From Fusobacterium nucleatum_L (lineage in GTDB: Bacteria > Fusobacteriota > Fusobacteriia > Fusobacteriales > Fusobacteriaceae): DNA of 64,000 nt. A program made the position numbers and the translations under genes. Location: contig NZ_CP077172.1 of assembly GCF_050231725.1 (NCBI RefSeq), positions 868,001 to 932,000 of the forward strand. Reading direction: 5' to 3'. Numbering within the stretch: the first letter of the stretch is position 1; the number at the start of each line of letters is the position of its first letter. This document shows positions 25,572-32,466 of this stretch, piece after piece. Under the pieces are notes generated by a model. That model was not told the DNA's origin. It saw only the letters and a list, made by a program, of their open reading frames with translations, and did not search any database.

Positions 25572-25777
25572 CAATTCCCCTTATTCATATAATATAAGTT
25601 TATTTTATATTATATCAAAAAATCTATCTAATTTATAGTTTTTTTTAGTAAATTAATAATTTTTTTTATTTTCTCTAAATTTTTCTTATTTAGCATAATA
25701 TCTTTTTAATAAAATAAACAATAAATAAAATTTAAAAATTTAACTTTATAGATTTTTATATATTTTTTTAAATTTTC
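25572..25777. other. AT-rich intergenic leader
   Basis: This gene-free stretch is extremely AT-rich. It contains a minus-strand TATAAT (25609-25614) without a good -35, the likely start region for the HPr-ispH unit. I see no other structure until the plus-strand promoter at 25778. Confidence 0.5.
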
Positions 25778-25806
25778 TTGCAAAAATATTTTTTTTGTTA
25801 TATAAT
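25778..25806 (+). promoter_or_regulatory. Plus-strand promoter of a candidate small RNA
   Basis: TTGCAA (25778-25783), exactly 17-base spacer, TATAAT (25801-25806). No ORF with a ribosome site lies downstream before the terminator at 25890-25928. Confidence 0.7.
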
Positions 25807-25812
25807 ATCCAT

Positions 25813-25928
25813 ATAAATAAATTTAATTTGCAAAACAAAATAAATTTATAAAAGTGTTTTAGGCGTTATCATACCAACCTTATAATATTAAAAAGGGCTA
25901 TTACAATGATTTGTTAATAGCCCTTTTT
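25813..25928 (+). ncRNA. Candidate small RNA
   Basis: The unit consists of a good promoter, about 75 bases without an ORF, and a 14-bp intrinsic terminator, giving a transcript of about 115 bases on the strand opposite both flanking genes. The single-stranded body includes GTGTTTTAGGCGTTATCATACC, here marked by its less AT-rich core GGCGTTATC. This is the layout of a trans-acting sRNA. The terminator also serves the convergent gene at 25931, so the sRNA call rests on the promoter and on the absence of an ORF. Confidence 0.5.
25890..25928. terminator. Bidirectional terminator
   Basis: Stem AAAAAGGGCTATTA/TAATAGCCCTTTTT, 14 bp with an 11-base loop and A/T runs on both sides. It ends the gene at 25931-26386 (minus) and the candidate sRNA (plus). 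Confidence 0.92.
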
Positions 25929-25930
25929 AA

Positions 25931-26386
25931 CTATTTTATATATTTTTCAGATTCTGCAAGTAATTTGTCTACATACTTATTTAATTCTTTCTTAGGAATT
26001 TCTTTTTTAGTATAGTAAGCAACTGATGTTAAAACATCTGCTGGTTTTGCATTTCTAAATACAAGAGTATACATAAAATTTTCTCCATCTGTATATTTTT
26101 CTACATAAGCTTTTCCCATTTTTAAAGAACCTTCACTTTTCAAATCAGTTATTGCATCTTCTTTTAAGATTTTATTTAATTCTGCTGCATCAGGGTCTTT
26201 TGTTCCATACCAATAAGAAATTGTTGTTGCGCTTTCATTATCTACTTTTTGAATCGAAATTGTCCCTTCTACATCTTGTACAATCTTATATTCTCTTTCC
26301 TCAGCTCTTTTTGAATTTACAAAATTTGGTGCAGCATAAGAAGAAGCTACTAAAAGTAAAAACAAAGTCAAAATTAATTTTTTCAT
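25931..26386 (-). CDS. Secreted hypothetical protein, paralogue A
   Basis: A 151-residue protein with a clear signal peptide (residues 1-18, MKKLILTLFLLLVASSYA, then APN). The mature part of about 133 residues is soluble and charged and contains no cysteine, so it is probably periplasmic. It is homologous to the next upstream gene (26408-26872): both mature proteins begin APNxVN, share a TTISYWY/TIIITYF strand and a D-AA-LN helix, and have similar length. Function unknown. It has a GGAGG ribosome site, a 21-base gap from its paralogue and a shared terminator, so the two form a probable operon. Confidence 0.8.
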   Translation of the reverse strand: MKKLILTLFLLLVASSYAAPNFVNSKRAEEREYKIVQDVEGTISIQKVDNESATTISYWYGTKDPDAAELNKILKEDAITDLKSEGSLKMGKAYVEKYTDGENFMYTLVFRNAKPADVLTSVAYYTKKEIPKKELNKYVDKLLAESEKYIK

Positions 26387-26407
26387 AATTTACCTCCAAA
26401 ATTTTTA

Positions 26408-26872
26408 TTATTTTAAATTTTTCTTCCCTCTATTTATGATTCTTTTTATTATTTTATTCAAGTTTTTACCTTGATAATTTTCTCTTGTTTGGAGCACACC
26501 TGTAATATAATATTTTTTTACCTTAGGTTTTTTTCTTATAACAAAATAAAGATATGTTTTTTCTTCACTATCATAGAACTTATGAAGATAAGCTCTTTTT
26601 GTTTCAATGCTACTTATGTAGTCATATAATGACATATGCTCTTCTTTAATTGAATTGTTTAGAAATTTTGCTGCATCTTCCATTTCTTCAATAAAATATG
26701 TGATGATTATTGTTGAGCCATCTTCTAAATTCGTATAGTATGAAAATCTTTCGTCACCATCTACTAATATTTCATAATATTTATTAATTCTATCTATATT
26801 TACACGATTTGGAGCTGAAAATGATATTGTTGATACTGTTAATAGTAATAAAACTAAAATGATTTTTTTCAT
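26408..26872 (-). CDS. Secreted hypothetical protein, paralogue B
   Basis: A 154-residue protein with a signal peptide ending SFSA-APN and a mature domain similar to the gene downstream (25931-26386), diverged mainly in the C-terminal third, which here is strongly basic (KIIKRIINRGKKNLK). No known domain is recognisable. AAGGAG lies upstream of its ATG. The gene is divergent from rfaE1. Confidence 0.78.
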   Translation of the reverse strand: MKKIILVLLLLTVSTISFSAPNRVNIDRINKYYEILVDGDERFSYYTNLEDGSTIIITYFIEEMEDAAKFLNNSIKEEHMSLYDYISSIETKRAYLHKFYDSEEKTYLYFVIRKKPKVKKYYITGVLQTRENYQGKNLNKIIKRIINRGKKNLK

Positions 26873-27009
26873 AAACTATTTCTCCTTAAATTTTTTTAAA
26901 TTTTAACATAAAAAATTATATTTTACTATTGATAAATATTTTAAGTTTTATATTTTATGCTATAATAAAAAAGTAAATATAAGTCAAATAATATAAGGGA
27001 GATTTAATT

Positions 27010-27990
27010 ATGATAAGTAAATTAATAGAAAATTTTAAAAATATTAAAATTGCTGTTATTGGAGATTTAATGTTAGACGAATATATTATGGGAAAGGTAG
27101 ATAGAATTTCTCCTGAGGCACCAGTTCCTGTTGTTAAGGTTACAGAGGAAAAATTTGTTCTAGGTGGTGCTGCAAACGTTGTAAACAATCTTGCTGCCTT
27201 AGGAACAAATGTATATTGTGGTGGACTTGTAGGTAATGATAACAAAGCCAAAAAACTTATTGACAATCTTCCTAAAAATGTCAATGCTGACTTAATTTTA
27301 AAGGTTGATAATAGACCTACTATCGTTAAGAAAAGGATTATTGCAGGTCATCAACAACTTTTAAGACTTGATTGGGAAGAGGAATTTTACATCAATGAAG
27401 ACGAAGAAAATATAATAATAGAAAATCTTAAAAATCATATAAAAGAATTGAATGCAGTTATCTTATCTGATTATAATAAGGGACTTTTAACAAAATCTCT
27501 TTCACAAAAAATTATAAGCTTATGTAGAGAAAATAATGTAATTGTTACTGTTGACCCTAAACCAAATAATATTTCTTACTTTGTGGGAGCTTCTTCTATT
27601 ACTCCAAATAAAAAAGAAGCCTATTTAGCTGTAGATGCAAATTCAAGAGAAGATATTGATATAGTAGGAAAAAAATTAAAGGAACAATGTAAACTGGACA
27701 CCGTTTTAATCACAAGAAGTGAAGAAGGAATGACTTTATATGATGAAGAAATTCATAATATTCCTACTTATGCAAAGGAAGTCTATGATGTGACAGGTGC
27801 TGGGGACACAGTTATTTCAGTTTTCACTTTGGCAAAGGCTGCAGGAGCAACCTGGGAAGAAGCAGCAAAAATTGCTAATGCTGCTGGAGGAATAGTAGTT
27901 GGAAAAATTGGTACCTCTACTGTTAGTGAAAAGGAATTGATTGAAACTTATAACAGTATATATAACATAGGAGATGTTTGTAAATGTTAA
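27010..27990 (+). CDS. rfaE1: Heptose-7-phosphate kinase (RfaE domain I)
   Basis: This PfkB-family kinase phosphorylates D-glycero-D-manno-heptose 7-phosphate for lipopolysaccharide core synthesis. The 326 residues correspond to the kinase half of E. coli HldE. It shows DEYIMGKVDRISPEAPVPVV (D-R-I-S-P-E-A-P core), GGAANVVNNLAALG and the catalytic GAGDT motif near residue 262. The nucleotidyltransferase half is absent here and must be a separate gene elsewhere. An extended -10 (TGCTATAAT, 26958-26966) lies upstream. It overlaps ispF by 7 bases. Confidence 0.92.
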   Translation: MISKLIENFKNIKIAVIGDLMLDEYIMGKVDRISPEAPVPVVKVTEEKFVLGGAANVVNNLAALGTNVYCGGLVGNDNKAKKLIDNLPKNVNADLILKVDNRPTIVKKRIIAGHQQLLRLDWEEEFYINEDEENIIIENLKNHIKELNAVILSDYNKGLLTKSLSQKIISLCRENNVIVTVDPKPNNISYFVGASSITPNKKEAYLAVDANSREDIDIVGKKLKEQCKLDTVLITRSEEGMTLYDEEIHNIPTYAKEVYDVTGAGDTVISVFTLAKAAGATWEEAAKIANAAGGIVVGKIGTSTVSEKELIETYNSIYNIGDVCKC

Positions 27991-28466
27991 GAATAGGTAA
28001 TGGTTATGATGTTCATAAATTAGTTGAAGGTAGAAAATTGATGTTAGGTGGTGTGGAAGTTCCTCATACAAAAGGAGTTTTAGGACATTCTGATGGAGAT
28101 GTACTTTTACATGCAATAACTGATGCAATAATTGGAGCATTAGGTTTGGGAGATATAGGATTACATTTCCCAGATAATGATGACAATTTAAAAGATATTG
28201 ATAGTGCTATCTTATTGAAAAAAATAAATAATATTATGAAAGAAAAAAACTATAAAATAGTAAATTTAGACTCTATTATAGTCATACAAAGACCTAAGTT
28301 AAGACCATATATAGATGGTATCAGAGATAATATTGCAAAGATTTTAGAAATTGACTCTGAACTTGTAAATATAAAGGCTAAGACAGAAGAAAAATTAGGT
28401 TTCACTGGTGATGAAACTGGTGTTAAATCCTATTGTGTAGTCTTATTGGAGAAAGAAAAATGCTAG
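27984..28466 (+). CDS. ispF: 2-C-methyl-D-erythritol 2,4-cyclodiphosphate synthase
   Basis: This MEP-pathway enzyme forms the cyclodiphosphate, 160 residues. The zinc ligands are in GYDVHKL (D-x-H) and the His of HSDGDVLLHAITDAI. The C-terminus has the conserved KAKTEEKLGFTG. It overlaps rfaE1 at the start and the MATE gene at the end, so all three are translationally linked. It acts two steps before the IspH encoded at 22813-25296. Confidence 0.97.
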   Translation: MLRIGNGYDVHKLVEGRKLMLGGVEVPHTKGVLGHSDGDVLLHAITDAIIGALGLGDIGLHFPDNDDNLKDIDSAILLKKINNIMKEKNYKIVNLDSIIVIQRPKLRPYIDGIRDNIAKILEIDSELVNIKAKTEEKLGFTGDETGVKSYCVVLLEKEKC

Positions 28467-29812
28467 ATAAAACTTCTTTTAGAAAAACAGTATTTGCTTT
28501 TTTACTTCCTATGGCAATACAAAATTTAATTAATGTTGCCATATCAAGTACTGATGTTATTATGCTTGGAAGATATAGTGAAGTTGCTTTATCGGCTTCC
28601 TCACTTGCAGGTCAAATACAATTTATTTTAATTCTATTATTCTTTGGTATAGGCTCAGGTGCAACAGTTTTAACTGCACAGTATTGGGGTAAGAAAGATA
28701 CTAAATCCATAGAAAAAATTTTAGCTATTGGTATAAAGATAGCTTTTAGTTTAAGTTTACTTTTCTTTATATTTGCTTTTTTCTTTTCAAGAAAAGCTAT
28801 GAGATTATTTAGCAATGATGAAGCTACAATCTTAGAAGGAATAAAATACTTAAAAATAGTTAGTTTTTCATATTTAACAACTTCAATTTCCATTGTCTAT
28901 TTAGTTACTATGAGAAGTGTTGAAAAAGTTACTATATCAACAATTACCTATGCTACTTCATTTGTTAGCAACTTCATAATTAACTACCTTTTGATTTTTG
29001 GAGCTTTTGGTTTTCCTGAGATGGGAATAAGAGGAGCTGCAATAGGTACTCTTATAGCAAGACTTATTGAACTTGGAATAGTATTTTACTATAACTCTAA
29101 GAATCATCATTTTGTTTCCATAAAATGGAAATATATAAAAAGTTTAGATCCTATCTTAAAAAAAGATTTTCTTAAATATTCATCACCTACTATGATGAAT
29201 GAACTTCTATGGGCAGGTGGAACAGCAGCAGGAATTGCTATTTTAGGTAGATTAGGAAATTCCATTGTAGCAGCTAATTCTATTACTTCTGTTGTGCGAC
29301 AACTAGCAATGGTTTTCTGTTTTGGACTTGCAAATACAGCTGCAATTATGGTAGGAAAAGAAATTGGTAAAAAAGATTTTCATACAGCAGTAATTTATGC
29401 AAAAAAACTTTTATTATATTCTTTTCTTTCAAGTTTATTGGCTATTGCCTTACTTTTAATTGCAAAACCTTTTATTATAAAGAAATTCGCATTAAATGCA
29501 GAAGTAGAAGATTTTTTAAACCTTACTTTAAATATTTTATTTTACTATATACCTTTACAAAGTATTTCAGCAGTTTTAATTGTAGGAATATTTAGAGCAG
29601 GAGGAGATACAAAGTTTGCTCTATTTTCAGATATCTTACCTCTTTGGTGTGGTTCAGTTTTAATTTCAGCTATTGCAGCTTTCTATTTAAATTTGCCTGC
29701 AAAGCTAGTCTATCTTTTAATAATGTCAGATGAAATTATTAAACAGCCACTTATTGTTTGGAGATACAAAAGCAAAAAGTGGATTAATAATGTCACAAGG
29801 GAATTGAATTAA
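28460..29812 (+). CDS. MATE family efflux transporter
   Basis: This 450-residue membrane protein has about 12 helices in two similar halves and the MATE hallmarks: N-terminal LPMAIQNLINVAISSTDVIMLG and repeated IGSGATVLTAQYWG / GLANTAAIMVGKEIG segments. It is expected to export cationic compounds in exchange for Na+ or H+. I start at the ATG at 28460, with GGAG eight bases upstream; the GTG at 28433 lies deep inside ispF. Confidence 0.92.
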   Translation: MLDKTSFRKTVFAFLLPMAIQNLINVAISSTDVIMLGRYSEVALSASSLAGQIQFILILLFFGIGSGATVLTAQYWGKKDTKSIEKILAIGIKIAFSLSLLFFIFAFFFSRKAMRLFSNDEATILEGIKYLKIVSFSYLTTSISIVYLVTMRSVEKVTISTITYATSFVSNFIINYLLIFGAFGFPEMGIRGAAIGTLIARLIELGIVFYYNSKNHHFVSIKWKYIKSLDPILKKDFLKYSSPTMMNELLWAGGTAAGIAILGRLGNSIVAANSITSVVRQLAMVFCFGLANTAAIMVGKEIGKKDFHTAVIYAKKLLLYSFLSSLLAIALLLIAKPFIIKKFALNAEVEDFLNLTLNILFYYIPLQSISAVLIVGIFRAGGDTKFALFSDILPLWCGSVLISAIAAFYLNLPAKLVYLLIMSDEIIKQPLIVWRYKSKKWINNVTRELN

Positions 29813-29823
29813 AAGGAGAAAAT

Positions 29824-30345
29824 ATGGAAAAAGGTTATGTACAAATATACACTGGAAATGGAAAAGGCAAAACTACTGCTGCCTTAGGACTTATTACAAG
29901 AGCAGTTGGAAGTAATTTTAAAATATTTCTCTGTCAATTTTTAAAAGGTAGAGACTATGGAGAACTTCATACATTAAAAAAATTTGAAACTGTTACCCAC
30001 GAAAGATATGGCAGAGGGGTTTTTATAAGAAGTAAAGAATATGTAACTGATGAAGATCGAAAACTTATAAGAGAGGGCTATGAAAGTTTGAAAAATGCTC
30101 TTTTAAGTGAAAAATATGACATGGTTATAGCGGATGAAATTTTGGGTACTTTGAGATATGATTTAATATCTGTTGATGAAATAAAATTTTTAATTGAAAA
30201 TAAGCCTGAAACAACAGAACTTGTTTTAACAGGAAGAAATGCCCCTGATGAACTTATTGAGATGGCAGATTTAGTAACTGAAATGAAAGAAGTTAAACAC
30301 TATTTTCAAAAAGGAGTTATGGCAAGAAAAGGTATAGAAAAATAG
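29824..30345 (+). CDS. cobO: Cob(I)yrinic acid a,c-diamide adenosyltransferase
   Basis: This 173-residue CobA/CobO/BtuR-type enzyme attaches the adenosyl group to cobalamin precursors. The P-loop GNGKGKTTAALGL is at residues 12-24, and the family FLKGRDYGEL and DEILGTLRYDLI segments follow. AAGGAG precedes the ATG. No other corrin genes or cobalamin riboswitch lie nearby, so salvage of imported corrinoid is the likely use here. Confidence 0.93.
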   Translation: MEKGYVQIYTGNGKGKTTAALGLITRAVGSNFKIFLCQFLKGRDYGELHTLKKFETVTHERYGRGVFIRSKEYVTDEDRKLIREGYESLKNALLSEKYDMVIADEILGTLRYDLISVDEIKFLIENKPETTELVLTGRNAPDELIEMADLVTEMKEVKHYFQKGVMARKGIEK

Positions 30346-30353
30346 GAGAGATT

Positions 30354-31112
30354 ATGATTACAACCTTATGTTATTTAGAAAAAGATAATAAATATCTTAT
30401 GTTGCATAGAACTAAAAAAGAGAATGACATAAATAAAAATAAGTGGCTAGGAGTTGGTGGAAAATTAGAAAAAAATGAAACTCCTCAGCAATGTCTATTT
30501 AGAGAAGTCAAAGAAGAAACAGGGCTAACTTTAATTGACTATGAAGACAGAGGGCTAGTAATTTTTAATTTTAATGATGATGAGCCACTTTATATGTATC
30601 TTTATACTTCAAAAAATTTTGTGGGGGAAGTCCAAGAATGCTCTGAGGGAGATTTAAAGTGGATAGATAAAACTGAAATTTATAATCTTAATCTTTGGGA
30701 AGGAGACAAAATATTTCTAGAGTTACTCAATAAAGATACTCCTTTTTTCTATCTAACTTTAGACTATGAAAATGATAATCTAATTTCTTCTGATTTGAAA
30801 TTTAAGGAAGATAACTTTACTTGTTTTGAAGTTTTTGTTCCTGAAAACTATATCAAAGATATTGTTAAAACTCTATCAAGATATGATTTATTAAAAGAAG
30901 GAACTTACACTGATGTCTATGCTCTAATAGATGTTGAAGGACATTGGACAACTTTGGAAGGTTCTAAAGCTTTTATTGGAAAAGTTGGAGAAGAAAGTGT
31001 TGAAAAAGAGAAACTGATGAAATTTAGAGTAAAAAAAGAGTTTGCAGATTTAGCCTATTATTTAATAAAAAAAACACATCCTTATGAAGTGCCTGTCATT
31101 AATATATTTTAG
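30354..31112 (+). CDS. Nudix hydrolase fused to a YqfO-like domain
   Basis: This is a 252-residue two-domain protein. Residues 1 to about 150 are a MutT-type Nudix hydrolase with a complete box, G36-x5-E42-x7-R50-E51-V52-x-E54-E55-x-G57-L58, resembling 8-oxo-dGTP or nucleotide diphosphatases. Residues about 158-252 resemble the CutA/PII-like domain found alone in YqfO-type proteins and inside NIF3: FEVFVPENYIKDIVKTL, then LEGSKAFIGKVG, ending with HPYEVPVINIF. The ribosome site is AGGAGA. Substrate unknown. It ends the rfaE1 operon, followed by a terminator. Confidence 0.85.
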   Translation: MITTLCYLEKDNKYLMLHRTKKENDINKNKWLGVGGKLEKNETPQQCLFREVKEETGLTLIDYEDRGLVIFNFNDDEPLYMYLYTSKNFVGEVQECSEGDLKWIDKTEIYNLNLWEGDKIFLELLNKDTPFFYLTLDYENDNLISSDLKFKEDNFTCFEVFVPENYIKDIVKTLSRYDLLKEGTYTDVYALIDVEGHWTTLEGSKAFIGKVGEESVEKEKLMKFRVKKEFADLAYYLIKKTHPYEVPVINIF

Positions 31113-31121
31113 CTTGTTATA

Positions 31122-31148
31122 AAATGCTAGAGATTTTCTCTAGCATTT
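31122..31148. terminator. Bidirectional terminator between the Nudix gene and tRNAs
   Basis: Stem AAATGCTAGAGA/TCTCTAGCATTT with a 3-base loop. It ends the plus-strand operon and the minus-strand tRNA cluster. Confidence 0.88.
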
Positions 31149-31159
31149 AAATTTTATCA

Positions 31160-31234
31160 TGGCTGGGGTGGCTGGATTCGAACCAACGCATAACGGAGTC
31201 AAAGTCCGTTGCCTTACCGCTTGGCGACACCCCA
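31160..31234 (-). tRNA. tRNA-Gln (TTG)
   Basis: Same sequence as 16123-16197, encoded CCA. Last gene of the second cluster. Confidence 0.95.
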
Positions 31235-31272
31235 ATAGATTAAAAAAAGCCTACTGGCCATATAAATTTTAA

Positions 31273-31356
31273 TGGTGCGGAGAGAGAGACTTGAACTCTC
31301 ACGTCTGGGACACTAGATCCTAAGTCTAGCGCGTCTTCCAATTCCGCCATCCCCGC
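31273..31356 (-). tRNA. tRNA-Leu (TAG)
   Basis: Class II, anticodon TAG, one D-loop base different from 20932-21015. Confidence 0.95.
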
Positions 31357-31367
31357 ATATATAGAAT

Positions 31368-31443
31368 TGGTGCGTCATACAAGATTTGAACTTGTGACAA
31401 CACGATTAAAAGTCGTGTGCTCTACCTACTGAGCTAATGACGC
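31368..31443 (-). tRNA. tRNA-Lys (TTT)
   Basis: Acceptor GCGTCAT/ATGACGC, anticodon loop CTTTTAA (TTT), encoded CCA. Confidence 0.95.
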
Positions 31444-31446
31444 AAA

Positions 31447-31523
31447 TGGGGTGACTGACGGGGCTCGAACCCGCGACAACCAGTGCCACAAACTGGCGCT
31501 CTACCAACTGAACTACAGTCACC
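31447..31523 (-). tRNA. tRNA-His (GTG)
   Basis: Anticodon loop TTGTGGC (GTG). The extra 5' G (position -1) opposite C73, the His identity element, is encoded, as is CCA. Confidence 0.95.
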
Positions 31524-31536
31524 ATAATTATTTTTT

Positions 31537-31612
<76 letters not shown>

Positions 31613-31619
31613 ACTTCAA

Positions 31620-31696
31620 TGGTCGGAATAGCAAGATTCGAACTTGCGGCCCCCTGCTCCCAAGGCAGGTGCGCTACCGGACTGCGCTATATTCCG
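31620..31696 (-). tRNA. tRNA-Pro (TGG)
   Basis: Anticodon TGG, encoded CCA; two bases different from 16203-16279. First gene of the second cluster. Confidence 0.95.
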
Positions 31697-31717
31697 AAAT
31701 GTTTCTGATACTTAGCT

Positions 31718-31746
31718 ATTATAGTCTCTTTTTTTTATTCTGTCAA
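31718..31746 (-). promoter_or_regulatory. Promoter of the six-gene tRNA cluster
   Basis: Perfect minus-strand consensus TTGACA (31741-31746), 17-base spacer, TATAAT (31718-31723), 22 bases before tRNA-Pro. Confidence 0.88.
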
Positions 31747-31814
31747 GTTTTTTTTAGAAAATTTTAGATCTTAAATTTATTAATTTTTGTATTATTAATT
31801 TTTGTAAAAGTAAA

Positions 31815-31838
31815 AAAGCAGGAACTTATTCCTGCTTT
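31815..31838 (-). terminator. Terminator of the lipoprotein gene
   Basis: Minus-strand stem AAAGCAGGAA/TTCCTGCTTT with a 4-base loop and T run, 25 bases after the stop. Confidence 0.88.
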
Positions 31839-31862
31839 ATTCTTTAAACTTTTAAAACAAAA

Positions 31863-32234
31863 CTATTTTGCTTCAACAGTTACTGGAACTTCTTTAAGGT
31901 CTCCAAGAGTTAAAACTCCTTCTGTACCTTTCATAGCAACTTCGTTTCCAGCTTCATCTGCATATCTTTCTCCAGATGCAGTTTCAGCGTTCTTTAATTC
32001 AGTTACATTTCCTTCTGCATCAGTTAAAGTTGCAGTAGCTCCATCAGCAGCAACTACTAATGTGAATTCTTTTCCATCTTCAGTTTTAACTAAGAATGCT
32101 TTTTCTTCAGCAGTTACTTCAGTTGCTGTTGCTTCTACAGCTGGTTGTTCAACTGGTTGTTGTTCTTCTTTCTTTTCTCCACAAGCTACTAAAAATAAAC
32201 TCATAGCTAGTGCTAACATTGCAAATTTTTTCAT
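31863..32234 (-). CDS. Small acidic lipoprotein
   Basis: A 123-residue protein with a lipoprotein signal: MKKFAMLALAMSLFLVAC, lipobox LVAC with Cys18. After a Glu/Lys/Gln-rich linker (EKKEEQQPVEQP) comes a compact acidic domain of about 80 residues rich in Thr, Glu and Ala, including KTEDGKEFTLVVAADGATATLTD. Alternating strands suggest an MliC-like or other small beta-barrel, but I cannot assign it. It is a monocistronic unit with its own promoter and terminator, so it is probably well expressed. Confidence 0.82.
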   Translation of the reverse strand: MKKFAMLALAMSLFLVACGEKKEEQQPVEQPAVEATATEVTAEEKAFLVKTEDGKEFTLVVAADGATATLTDAEGNVTELKNAETASGERYADEAGNEVAMKGTEGVLTLGDLKEVPVTVEAK

Positions 32235-32263
32235 TATTAATCCCTCCTTGATTTTCTTTTGGT

Positions 32264-32292
32264 ATGATACATCATTTGCTAATAAAAATCAA
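32264..32292 (-). promoter_or_regulatory. Promoter of the lipoprotein gene, inside an inverted repeat
   Basis: Minus-strand TTGATT (32287-32292), 17-base spacer, TATCAT (32264-32269). A perfect 10-bp inverted repeat CCTTGATTTT/AAAATCAAGG (32246-32255 and 32285-32294) brackets it, covering the -35 and the region next to the ribosome site. Confidence 0.6.
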
Positions 32293-32466
32293 GGTTTTTT
32301 TTATTTTTTTTAAAATAATATATTTATTTTGTTTTTCATTCTTTTGTATATTTTTAAAAATAAGTATTTGTCTTTGAAACTTTTTTCACTTTCTAAACAG
32401 TCAGTTTAAGCTTTTTCCTATTTAAAATTTGAATAATTATTTTATTTTATATATATAAAATAGCTT

